A stretch of DNA of 14,862 nt from contig JAEOSP010000277.1 in NCBI GenBank assembly GCA_016840305.1, positions 1 to 14,862 on the forward strand, in the 5' to 3' direction. Of the stretch, positions 7,054-12,987 are shown piece by piece; position 1 is the stretch's first letter, and each line of letters begins with the position of its first letter. The translations under genes and the position numbers were made by a program. The DNA is from Candidatus Hodarchaeota archaeon (GTDB lineage: Archaea > Asgardarchaeota > Heimdallarchaeia > Hodarchaeales > Hodarchaeaceae). The notes beneath the pieces are model-generated. The model was not told the DNA's origin. It was given only the letters and a program-made list of their open reading frames with translations, and ran no database searches.

Positions 7054-7881
7054 CTAAGAGAGCAGGTAACCCCCATCTGTTATAACAGTGGTACCAGTCA
7101 TATATCCTGATAGGTCACTAGCTAAAAAGAGTATGACTTTTGCTATGTCATCAGGTATCCCCATACGGCCAAGCGGTGTTCGAGCTACAAAAGCTTCTTG
7201 AATTTGTTCTCCAGTCATACCCTGAGCTTCCATTTGTTTTCGATAAATTTCAGAAATAGTATCCGCTCCAGGAGTTGAGATGCCTCCAGGAGCAACTGCA
7301 TTAACAGTAATCTTATGTGGTGCTAGTTCTAAAGCCAAAGCCTTTGTCATCATGACGACTCCACCTTTTGAAGCATCATAATGAACCAAGTTTCCCGTTG
7401 GATGAAATCCGTCTATTGACGCAAGGTTAATGATTTTCCCACCTTTTTTTAATTCAGCTATAGCTTTTGCAACCTTTTGGGTATAAAAGAAAACACCTTT
7501 TAGGTTTAATCCTAGTACCTTGTCCCACATTTCTTCAGTTGTATCGAACATCGGAGACATAGGATACATACCAGCATTGTTAACGAGGATGTCGATACTT
7601 CCGAATTCATCAATGGTCTCTTTTATTACTTTGTCTGCATCAGCAGGACTGCTTGCATCTGCAGATGTGGCTTTTGCTTTCCCACCATGTTCGACAATCT
7701 TGCTTGCAGTTTCTTTGGCTGCATCAAGATTGATATCAACGACCATTACAGCGGCACCAGCTTCAGCTAACCGATAACAAATTGCACGGCCAATACCCAA
7801 AGCACCACCAGTGACAATGGCTACTTTTTCAGATAAGTTAATCAATTCTGAAATGGATGGACTTAATATTGGATTTGTCAT
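7054..7881 (-). CDS. Short-chain dehydrogenase/reductase (classical SDR)
   Basis: A full-length classical SDR of 275 residues: NAD(P)-dependent oxidoreductase acting on an alcohol or carbonyl, cytosolic. Rossmann glycine motif TGGALGIG at 24-31; acidic residue Asp49 at the end of strand beta 2 (VVD), which favours NAD(H); NNAG at 101-104; catalytic tetrad Asn126, Ser155, Tyr168, Lys172 (YDASK); PGG at 198-200; C-terminal TDGG. It resembles glucose 1-dehydrogenase / 3-oxoacyl reductase-type SDRs, but the substrate cannot be read from the sequence. The N-terminus is about 15 residues longer than the minimal fold. The ATG at 7881 is supported by AAGGAG (7892-7897), 10 bases upstream. It has its own TATA box and lies on the same strand as the hydro-lyase operon further right, separated from it by the insertion sequence. 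Confidence 0.93.
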   Translation of the reverse strand: MTNPILSPSISELINLSEKVAIVTGGALGIGRAICYRLAEAGAAVMVVDINLDAAKETASKIVEHGGKAKATSADASSPADADKVIKETIDEFGSIDILVNNAGMYPMSPMFDTTEEMWDKVLGLNLKGVFFYTQKVAKAIAELKKGGKIINLASIDGFHPTGNLVHYDASKGGVVMMTKALALELAPHKITVNAVAPGGISTPGADTISEIYRKQMEAQGMTGEQIQEAFVARTPLGRMGIPDDIAKVILFLASDLSGYMTGTTVITDGGYLLS

Positions 7882-7938
7882 ATTATTAGATCTCCTTCAT
7901 TGGACTTATATTTAGAAGTTATGAATAATTATTCAAAA

Positions 7939-8070
7939 TTAATTTATAAATACTTTGTATATAGTACTGGTATTTTTTCCCTGAATCTGCTCTACTTGTT
8001 TACCATATAATGACCGAAACACTTTTTCCACCAATACTTCGTTTAAAGCAGACTTGCTAAGGTTATACAT
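7939..8070 (-). CDS. Small ORF, 43 aa, uncertain
   Basis: ATG at 8068-8070 opens 43 codons of coding-like composition (MYNLSKSALNEV..., with a helical, mixed-charge middle part) ending at TAA 7939-7941, inside the SDR promoter region. It overlaps the end of the 24-codon ORF (8043-8117) in another frame. There is no ribosome binding site. It could be chance in AT-rich DNA or the tail of a lost gene. Confidence 0.2.
   Translation of the reverse strand: MYNLSKSALNEVLVEKVFRSLYGKQVEQIQGKNTSTIYKVFIN
7942..7950 (-). promoter_or_regulatory. TATA-like box of the SDR gene
   Basis: On the minus strand TTTATAAAT lies about 65 bases before the SDR start codon and about 50 before its AAGGAG. This would give a leader of roughly 40 bases carrying that ribosome binding site. 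The call rests on sequence and spacing. Confidence 0.4.
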
Positions 8071-8117
8071 GCGCCAAAGACAACTATAAGACCACCTACA
8101 ATTTTTAATAAGTTCAT
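8043..8117 (-). CDS. Candidate 24-aa single-helix membrane micropeptide
   Basis: ATG at 8115-8117 is preceded on the minus strand by AGGTGATAAT, a good archaeal Shine-Dalgarno sequence (GGTG, 5 bases before ATG). The 24 codons begin MNLLKIVGGLIVVFG and are hydrophobic almost throughout after one Lys, so the product would be a single transmembrane helix. It reads toward the SDR gene, whose start is 161 bases further on. Small one-helix proteins are known as modulators of membrane complexes, but no partner is evident. It might also be the surviving start of a longer broken gene. Confidence 0.35.
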   Translation of the reverse strand: MNLLKIVGGLIVVFGACITLASLL

Positions 8118-8130
8118 ATTATCACCTAAT

Positions 8131-8553
8131 TTGAAATTAAGTACACACAGAGATTATATATTTAACACATTCTTCCACTCAAAATTTTTTTTATCCAAAT
8201 TAACTTATTTCGAAGGAGAATCCCAAAATCAAAAAATTCTTTGGTTACAACCTTTTTTTATATATTTTAAAAGAGAAGATGAGAATATTATTCGATATCC
8301 TTCATTTAAAAGTAAATTAACAGTTGAAGTTCCCGTTAGAGCAAGATTAATTTATTATTTCCATATTCTATCTGGAATCATAATTTTTCCCTCAATCATT
8401 GGAATAATTTCTTTTCATAATCCCTTTTTCTTACTATTGACTATCCTATTTCATACAACTACTGCTTTATTTCTTTGGAAAGGAACAACAAGAATCTTTT
8501 ATATTATCGTTCTGTTTTTTATTCTAATCTCAATTTTGTCAACACTTATTTAA
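8131..8553 (+). CDS. Small integral membrane protein, three predicted helices
   Basis: Taken from TTG at 8131 it is 140 residues. The first 70 are polar-aromatic with ILWLQPFFIYF as a possible amphipathic strand. Three strongly hydrophobic segments follow: about 73-94, 98-116 and 121-139, the last ending at the C-terminus. No family is recognised. The frame is open back to 8047 without ATG or GTG, and no ribosome binding site precedes the TTG, so the true start is unknown and the gene could be a 3' remnant. It lies divergent from the SDR side and immediately left of the insertion sequence. Confidence 0.5.
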   Translation: MKLSTHRDYIFNTFFHSKFFLSKLTYFEGESQNQKILWLQPFFIYFKREDENIIRYPSFKSKLTVEVPVRARLIYYFHILSGIIIFPSIIGIISFHNPFFLLLTILFHTTTALFLWKGTTRIFYIIVLFFILISILSTLI

Positions 8554-8620
8554 TTCAAGAACTCAATTCCAACAACTGTTTATATCTACTGTTACTTCAT
8601 TAATGATTAAAACAAAGATG

Positions 8621-8632
8621 ATTCTTAAGAAT
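8621..8632. repeat. 12-base perfect palindrome
   Basis: ATTCTTAAGAAT lies between the three-helix membrane protein and the left end of the insertion sequence. It may be a regulator half-site pair or chance. Confidence 0.25.
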
Positions 8633-8653
8633 AAATATGACATCTTTTATTTA

Positions 8654-8671
8654 CTCGAATGATGAGTAAGT
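8654..8671 (+). repeat. Left terminal inverted repeat of the insertion sequence
   Basis: CTCGAATGATGAGTAAGT. With the three bases before it, it is also palindromic in itself (TTACTC, 7 bases, GAGTAA; 8651-8669), which may form the transposase binding site. Confidence 0.6.
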
Positions 8672-8736
8672 CACCATTGGGGAGTAATGACGGAGTTGAC
8701 CCACAAGCATTTAACTTCTGAGCCAAATGTTTTTCT

Positions 8737-9993
8737 ATGTTACCTAGACAAGAAATACATCCGTTAGAAAACGGACTCCGTCACTATCCCTCACGGACAG
8801 TCCAAGTTTTTAAAACTACCCATCTGACCCGTATTCTCAGGAAACACATTCACGAGACAGATGCCGACAAAAATAGGAAAGAATTTAGCTGTGAACAATG
8901 GATTAAAGGTCTTTTCTTGATGCAGATTCAGAAATTCGAAGCGGTACGACCCTTTGTGCGACAGCTAGAGCAAAATAAATCCTGGAAAGCAATTTGTGGT
9001 TATCAAGGAAACGTACCCACTCAAGGGCAATATTCCCGAAAAATTCCTGATAAACGGATTCAGGAGGTGTTAGTACGGATATTTCAGACCTATCAACACT
9101 TAATTCCTCTGACACAGAAGAAATTACCCAGTATTCCCTCAAGCGCTCAATTTACTCTCCTTCAGCAAGGTTATTACCCATTTCGGATAGATTGTACCAG
9201 TTTAAAGTTATCTCCAGATCGTTATCCCTATGCAACGTGGGGGTACGTGCCTAGTGAGAAACAGACTTTTCCTAGTGCGCGAATACATACGGTCCAGGAA
9301 GGAATCAATGGATTCATTGCCAATTATGGACCATCGGGAGGTCATGAACATGAATCTCCCGTAGCTGACGTACTACTAGATGAAACTGAAGAAATCAATA
9401 GTTGGCTGTCGGTAAATGCAATCGTTGATCAACCTCAGCCATTTTTAATTTTTGATCGGGGATACTGGAAATTAACTCGTTTTCAAGACTTAGACACTCG
9501 CGGATGGGGATGGAGTATTCCTTGGAAGAAACGAACTCTAATTGGAGTTCAAATAGAAATATTAAAGTTTCCTCAGACCGAGGATAGCCCCTTGGAAATC
9601 CTAGTTTGGGGATCAAATAATGAAAAACCATGGCGTCGAATTGTTGGTAAACTAGATTCGTCTAACGATAGTTTTTGGAACGTACTTACCAATGATTTGT
9701 CCTTACCTCCCTTAACGGTGCTTCAACTTCAAAAGGAACGCTGGGAGATCGAAACCTTATTTCAATGGATGAAACAACACACCAGCATTAAACGTCCATT
9801 GGGAAAGTCTTGGATGACTTTTATCACTCATTGCTTGTTAGTGACCTTATTACAGATAATACTCTTTTATTATCTACTTCTACTCGGTTTTACCCATTGG
9901 CAAGACCATTTAAGTTTATTACTTGAAAATTTACGTTATTCAGACTCGGAACCTTGGCCTGATTGTTACTTTATAGCAGAAAGGTTATTTTAA
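8737..9993 (+). CDS. IS4-family DDE transposase
   Basis: 418 residues, in the usual range. It cuts and joins DNA at the element's ends through an RNase H-like fold. Catalytic residues seen: Asp152 (RIDCTSLKL), Asp240 (FLIFDRGYW) and Glu339 in RWEIETLFQWMKQ, where Arg335, Glu339 and Lys346 match the spacing of the IS4 R(3)E(6)K signature, although the leading Tyr is replaced. The N-terminal 110 residues are basic and probably bind the ends; a long strand-rich insertion lies between the second Asp and the Glu. A hydrophobic stretch at 362-384 is the usual C-terminal helix region, not a membrane anchor. The ATG at 8737 has no strong ribosome binding site, typical of transposases. Base composition is somewhat richer in G+C than the flanks. 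All three catalytic residues are present, so it may be functional. Confidence 0.9.
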   Translation: MLPRQEIHPLENGLRHYPSRTVQVFKTTHLTRILRKHIHETDADKNRKEFSCEQWIKGLFLMQIQKFEAVRPFVRQLEQNKSWKAICGYQGNVPTQGQYSRKIPDKRIQEVLVRIFQTYQHLIPLTQKKLPSIPSSAQFTLLQQGYYPFRIDCTSLKLSPDRYPYATWGYVPSEKQTFPSARIHTVQEGINGFIANYGPSGGHEHESPVADVLLDETEEINSWLSVNAIVDQPQPFLIFDRGYWKLTRFQDLDTRGWGWSIPWKKRTLIGVQIEILKFPQTEDSPLEILVWGSNNEKPWRRIVGKLDSSNDSFWNVLTNDLSLPPLTVLQLQKERWEIETLFQWMKQHTSIKRPLGKSWMTFITHCLLVTLLQIILFYYLLLLGFTHWQDHLSLLLENLRYSDSEPWPDCYFIAERLF

Positions 9994-10054
9994 AGGTCAG
10001 GTGATAAAAATGTGATGAACTAATTCGTTAGACTTAAAAAGGCCAGTGAAGTGA

Positions 10055-10072
10055 AGTTACTCATCAATCGAG
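10055..10072 (-). repeat. Right terminal inverted repeat of the insertion sequence
   Basis: AGTTACTCATCAATCGAG, complementary to the left end with two mismatches (A/T at position 6 and G/C at position 17 of the left copy). It lies 61 bases after the transposase stop. Confidence 0.6.
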
Positions 10073-10508
10073 AAGTAATATTATAATCACCCTTCCTAAT
10101 AATCTAACTTTAAGCCTTTTGAAAATGTGAATATAATAAGAAATACCTATTAATTAGAAAATTATGTTAGTGGTTATTCCTATCACTGAGGATAAGCTAC
10201 TATATTGGTTTAAAATCACTATATGGTCAAACGACCACTACGATTTTCGTATGGACATAACCATGACTAAATTTGTCGGACAAAAATGATCATGTTCAAA
10301 AATCAATAACGCATCTTAATGCTAGGTTATACAAATAAAGAGCAAAGATGTGGTTTTACAAGAAATGAAATTGTTATCGTCTTCAATTGTATTACAAAAA
10401 ACTTGTAGGTCGGACAAAATACATTTTTCATTTTTCTTGAACGAATTGATAATTAAAAATAAGTTGAAATAGTATCAACCATTGTACCAATCAGGAATTT
10501 GAAATATA
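10073..10508. other. Gene-free gap with hairpins and a direct repeat
   Basis: No convincing coding frame. TGGTC/GACCA (10224-10237, loop AAAC), TACGA/TCGTA (10239-10251, loop TTT) and ATGG/CCAT (10251-10264) follow directly on each other; ATAAC-GCA/TGC-GTTAT (10306-10330) forms a fourth. GTCGGACAAAA occurs twice, at 10275-10285 and 10409-10419, 134 bases apart, and the first copy sits in a near-palindrome (TTTGTC/GGACAAA). This could be an old element end, a protein binding region or a small RNA; no known family is recognised. Confidence 0.4.
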
Positions 10509-10608
10509 TTGAAAATTACTAGAAGACCTATTGTTTATCTATTTTTAATGATTGCTATTATTTCCTTATTTTACCTACTCAGTGCATATAGTTATCTGTT
10601 GTTTCACA
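10509..10608 (+). pseudogene. Severed N-terminus of a MASE3-type membrane sensor
   Basis: From TTG at 10509 about 33 codons encode a basic start, one transmembrane helix (YLFLMIAIISLFYLL) and then SAYSYLLFHT. The last motif matches the conserved (S)xYxYLLFH(T/S) near the start of the MASE3 membrane sensory domain, which in intact proteins continues for seven helices before PAS or kinase domains. Here similarity ends exactly where the converging LeuD-like gene ends; the frame then runs antisense to that gene. I read this as a gene cut by a rearrangement next to the operon. The family match rests on a short motif. Confidence 0.35.
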
Positions 10609-11119
10609 CAGTTTTCAGTCTTCTTTTGGTGTATTCGACTAATCCACCCGCTTCAAAAATCTTAAGGGCTTGTTCATCAAGTTTAGGGAACTCAAAAGCT
10701 TTATTTTTGATGTTAATGCGTCCCTGATCGAAATCAACAATAATTTTCTCATCTTTCAGCTCGGTTTGATTTGCTAAGATATAATCTGAGCATTCGGGGG
10801 ATATCACTAGAGGTAAAGCTTGGTTTATTGCGTTACGGTAATAAATCCGTGCAAAAGACTTTGCGATAATACAGCAAATACCTGCAGCTGCTAAACAAAT
10901 CACTGCTTGTTCTCGTGATGAACCAGCACCGAAATTGCCCCCAGATACGATAATGTCTCCTTTCTGGACTGTTTTTGAGAATTCAGGCTTATAATCTTCC
11001 ATTGCATGCTCTGCCATTTGTGCTGGAGAGAGTTGTTCATATGTGTACTTACCTGGGAAGATCACATCAGTATTTATACCATCTTCTGGAAAAATCCACA
11101 TTTTACCTTGACATTTCAT
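10604..11119 (-). CDS. leuD: Small subunit of an isopropylmalate/homoaconitate-type dehydratase (LeuD-like)
   Basis: 171 residues, the usual size of archaeal small subunits. With the large subunit it forms a [4Fe-4S] hydro-lyase that isomerises a 2- or 3-hydroxy-di/tricarboxylate by dehydration and rehydration. Seen: NTDVIFP at 16-22, the swivelling-domain signature GNFGAGSSREQA at 61-72, and FARIYYRNAINQALP at 89-103. The residues after the NTD...P segment (GKYTYEQLSP, 23-32) lie in the loop that sets substrate choice in methanogen homologues and are not the YLR[TM] or YLVY types I know, so isopropylmalate, homoaconitate or another acid remain possible. The start lies 4 bases after the large-subunit stop; its ribosome binding site AAGGAGGT is inside the last codons of that gene, implying coupled translation. 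Confidence 0.9.
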   Translation of the reverse strand: MKCQGKMWIFPEDGINTDVIFPGKYTYEQLSPAQMAEHAMEDYKPEFSKTVQKGDIIVSGGNFGAGSSREQAVICLAAAGICCIIAKSFARIYYRNAINQALPLVISPECSDYILANQTELKDEKIIVDFDQGRINIKNKAFEFPKLDEQALKIFEAGGLVEYTKRRLKTV

Positions 11120-11123
11120 CGAT

Positions 11124-12380
11124 TTAGACCTCCTTATCTGTAATAAAACCCGCTAAGGCTGATCGAGCTACTACTGCGGGGCTAGCTAAGTAAATTTCCG
11201 CGTTGGGAGTGCCCATTCGTCCCTTAAAATTCCGATTAGCAGTCGAAACAGCTACTTCTCCTGACGCGAGGCATCCACCGTAATTCCCTAGACAAGGACC
11301 GCAAGCGGGAATTCCTATTTGAGCGCCAGCTTGGAGAAAAATATTGATTAGGCCTTCACTTGTTGCCTGAATCATTGTTTCTCTTGATGCAGGATATACG
11401 AGTAAACGAACATCGGAATGAATTTTCTTTTCTTTCAAAATATCAGCTAAAACCCGAAGATCTTCAATGGATCCATTTGTACAGGTGCCCGCTAAAGCAG
11501 TATCAATTTTTACCTTACCTAATTCATCTATAGGAACAACATTATCAACTGCATGAGGTTGTGCTACACGTGGTGTTAACTCAGAAAGATCTAAAAGCAA
11601 CTCCCTCTCATAAGACGCATCCTTGTCCGCTGAGATTCGATCATAAGTAAAATTGAATTGCTGATTCCATTCATCCGTAACATCATCTACAGGAAATATT
11701 CCAGCTTTAGCTCCTGCTTCAGCTGTCATATTACTAATTGTCATTCGTTCAGACATCTGCATCTTCGCAATTGCTTTACCATAAAATTCCATACTTTTAT
11801 AGGTCGCTCCATCAGCTGATATTCGACCGATGATATCGAGAATTATGTCTTTTGCGTAAATATCCTTTGGGAGATCGTTTTTAACTGTAACCTTAATAGT
11901 TTGAGGAACCATGAGCCATGTTTCGCCTATAGACCAGACAGAGGCCGTTTCAGTTCTTCCAATTGGGATACCTGCTGCTCCAAAGGCGCCATGTGTGGTG
12001 GTATGGCTATCACTCCCGAGTATCACAACATTGGGGGGAACGTGTCCTTTTTCAGGGAGTACTTTATGACAAATCCCTGTACCGGCATCGTAAAAATTCG
12101 TGATTCCTTGCTTTTTTACAAATTCCCGGATAATCTTATGGTCATCAGCATGCTTAGAGGCAGGAGGGGGTACCGAATGATCTAAAGCTATGAATATACG
12201 ATCTGAATTCCACACTTTTCCTTCAGGACCAGTAATTTTGTAAAATGTTTTTGAAATCGCCGCAGAATTGTCATGACTGAGAATCATATGCGGAGATACG
12301 AAAACTATTTCAGTTTCTGCCACTGTTTCCTTCCCAGCGGCCTTAGCAAATATTTTCTGGATCAAGGTTTGACCAGTCAT
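11124..12380 (-). CDS. leuC: Large subunit of an isopropylmalate/homoaconitate-type dehydratase (LeuC-like)
   Basis: 418 residues, as in the archaeal/two-subunit LeuC2 type. It holds the catalytic [4Fe-4S] cluster: Cys300 (GTCTNGS), Cys360 and Cys363 (CGPCLG). Other conserved parts are DSHTTTHGAFGAAG at 124-137, GETWLMVP at 152-159 and NRNFKGRMG at 382-390. Family members work in leucine synthesis (isopropylmalate), lysine/coenzyme B synthesis (homoaconitate) or degradation of methylated malates; no leuA or leuB lies in the window, so the pathway is open. The ATG at 12380 follows GAGG by about 9 bases. It forms an operon with the small subunit and is transcribed divergently from the 114-aa gene. 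All cluster ligands are present, so the enzyme should be active. Confidence 0.93.
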   Translation of the reverse strand: MTGQTLIQKIFAKAAGKETVAETEIVFVSPHMILSHDNSAAISKTFYKITGPEGKVWNSDRIFIALDHSVPPPASKHADDHKIIREFVKKQGITNFYDAGTGICHKVLPEKGHVPPNVVILGSDSHTTTHGAFGAAGIPIGRTETASVWSIGETWLMVPQTIKVTVKNDLPKDIYAKDIILDIIGRISADGATYKSMEFYGKAIAKMQMSERMTISNMTAEAGAKAGIFPVDDVTDEWNQQFNFTYDRISADKDASYERELLLDLSELTPRVAQPHAVDNVVPIDELGKVKIDTALAGTCTNGSIEDLRVLADILKEKKIHSDVRLLVYPASRETMIQATSEGLINIFLQAGAQIGIPACGPCLGNYGGCLASGEVAVSTANRNFKGRMGTPNAEIYLASPAVVARSALAGFITDKEV

Positions 12381-12448
12381 TTTTTATTCCTCAAAAGATT
12401 GAAATTACGATCGAAAGCAGGGTAAAAAAGTTGTCAATTAAATTATTC

Positions 12449-12455
12449 GTATATA
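12449..12455 (-). promoter_or_regulatory. TATA-like box of the hydro-lyase operon
   Basis: Minus-strand TATATAC lies about 70-75 bases before the large-subunit start, implying a leader of about 45 bases with the GAGG site. It overlaps the inverted repeat TATATT-CTAA-AATATA (12452-12467), which could be an operator. Confidence 0.3.
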
Positions 12456-12516
12456 TTCTAAAATATATTCAGGAAGTAAGCTTCACTTATTAGACGTATT
12501 TTTTTTCTAGAAAGAC

Positions 12517-12524
12517 TATAAAAT
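12517..12524 (+). promoter_or_regulatory. TATA box placed for a leaderless transcript
   Basis: TATAAAAT is centred 27-28 bases before the ATG at 12548, so transcription should begin at or just before that codon. The box is flanked by the inverted repeat TAGACG (12491-12496) / CGTCTA (12532-12537), a possible operator. Confidence 0.5.
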
Positions 12525-12547
12525 CATAAATCGTCTATCAACTCGAT

Positions 12548-12892
12548 ATGGAAAAGATCTCTAGACAGAGAATAGAACTAGATAAAATCCAAAGCAAAAT
12601 TATTGATGAGTTTGCAGACATTGTCTCACAAGAGATAGACCTTTCTAAAACCGTTGTCAAGGGTTTTTACTGGAAAGCTATTCGAGAATGGCAGAAAATT
12701 TACAAAAAGACACTTTCTGAGACAGAACAAGGTCAAGGAAGTTCCTTTGAAGAACGAAAATTACAGGCCAACCAAATTTCTGATATCTTTAGAAGTAAGG
12801 TCATCGAATCCACCCGTACCGATCATAAAAGCCTTGAAGTAGGCATCAAAAAGGCTATTAACAATTATCTTACCACTTATGCAAAACGGTAG
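12548..12892 (+). CDS. Small hypothetical helical protein, 114 aa
   Basis: Lys/Glu/Gln-rich, no cysteine, no signal peptide or membrane segment; almost entirely helix-forming with a short linker around SETEQGQGSSFEE. Helices are expected at about 5-32, 38-58, 65-88 and 92-112. No family is recognised, and I assign no function. The TATA box 27-28 bases before the ATG and the lack of a ribosome binding site indicate a leaderless mRNA, common for archaeal single genes. It is divergent from the hydro-lyase operon and convergent with the sensor-regulator gene. Confidence 0.65.
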   Translation: MEKISRQRIELDKIQSKIIDEFADIVSQEIDLSKTVVKGFYWKAIREWQKIYKKTLSETEQGQGSSFEERKLQANQISDIFRSKVIESTRTDHKSLEVGIKKAINNYLTTYAKR

Positions 12893-12901
12893 CAACTGGA
12901 T

Positions 12902-12938
12902 AAAAAAAAGAAGAAAGTTCCCCCGATTTCCTCTTTCT
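12902..12938 (-). terminator. Likely terminator of the sensor-regulator gene
   Basis: On the minus strand AGAAAG pairs with CTTTCT (12933-12938 with 12912-12917), followed by TCTTTTTTTT (run of 8 T at 12909-12902). It lies about 50 bases after the stop at 12988, between two convergent genes. A T-rich run is the main archaeal termination signal. Confidence 0.45.
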
Positions 12939-12987
12939 ATTTATCTTCCACTATAAAATTTCAAATATTACTAGTTTATTCTTCTCA

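Larger units (their letters stand above)
8654..10072 (+). mobile_element. IS4-type insertion sequence, about 1.4 kb
   Basis: A complete DDE transposase gene is bracketed by inverted ends: CTCGAATGATGAGTAAGT (8654-8671) on the left and its near-complement AGTTACTCATCAATCGAG (10055-10072) on the right, 16 of 18 matching. Length and gene content fit the IS4 group. No clear target-site duplication is visible at these limits, so the exact tips may lie a few bases outward (TTACTC on the left and AAGTAA on the right extend the similarity). The uninterrupted gene suggests recent activity. Confidence 0.65.

Noticed and set aside
7520..7777. Rightward frame opposite the SDR gene.
   Set aside because: The SDR motifs on the other strand are unambiguous; this is its shadow.
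8903..9631. Two leftward frames within the transposase gene.
   Set aside because: Shadows of the DDE transposase, whose catalytic residues are all on the plus strand.
11901..12185. Rightward frame opposite the large hydro-lyase subunit.
   Set aside because: Antisense to conserved catalytic motifs; no support of its own.
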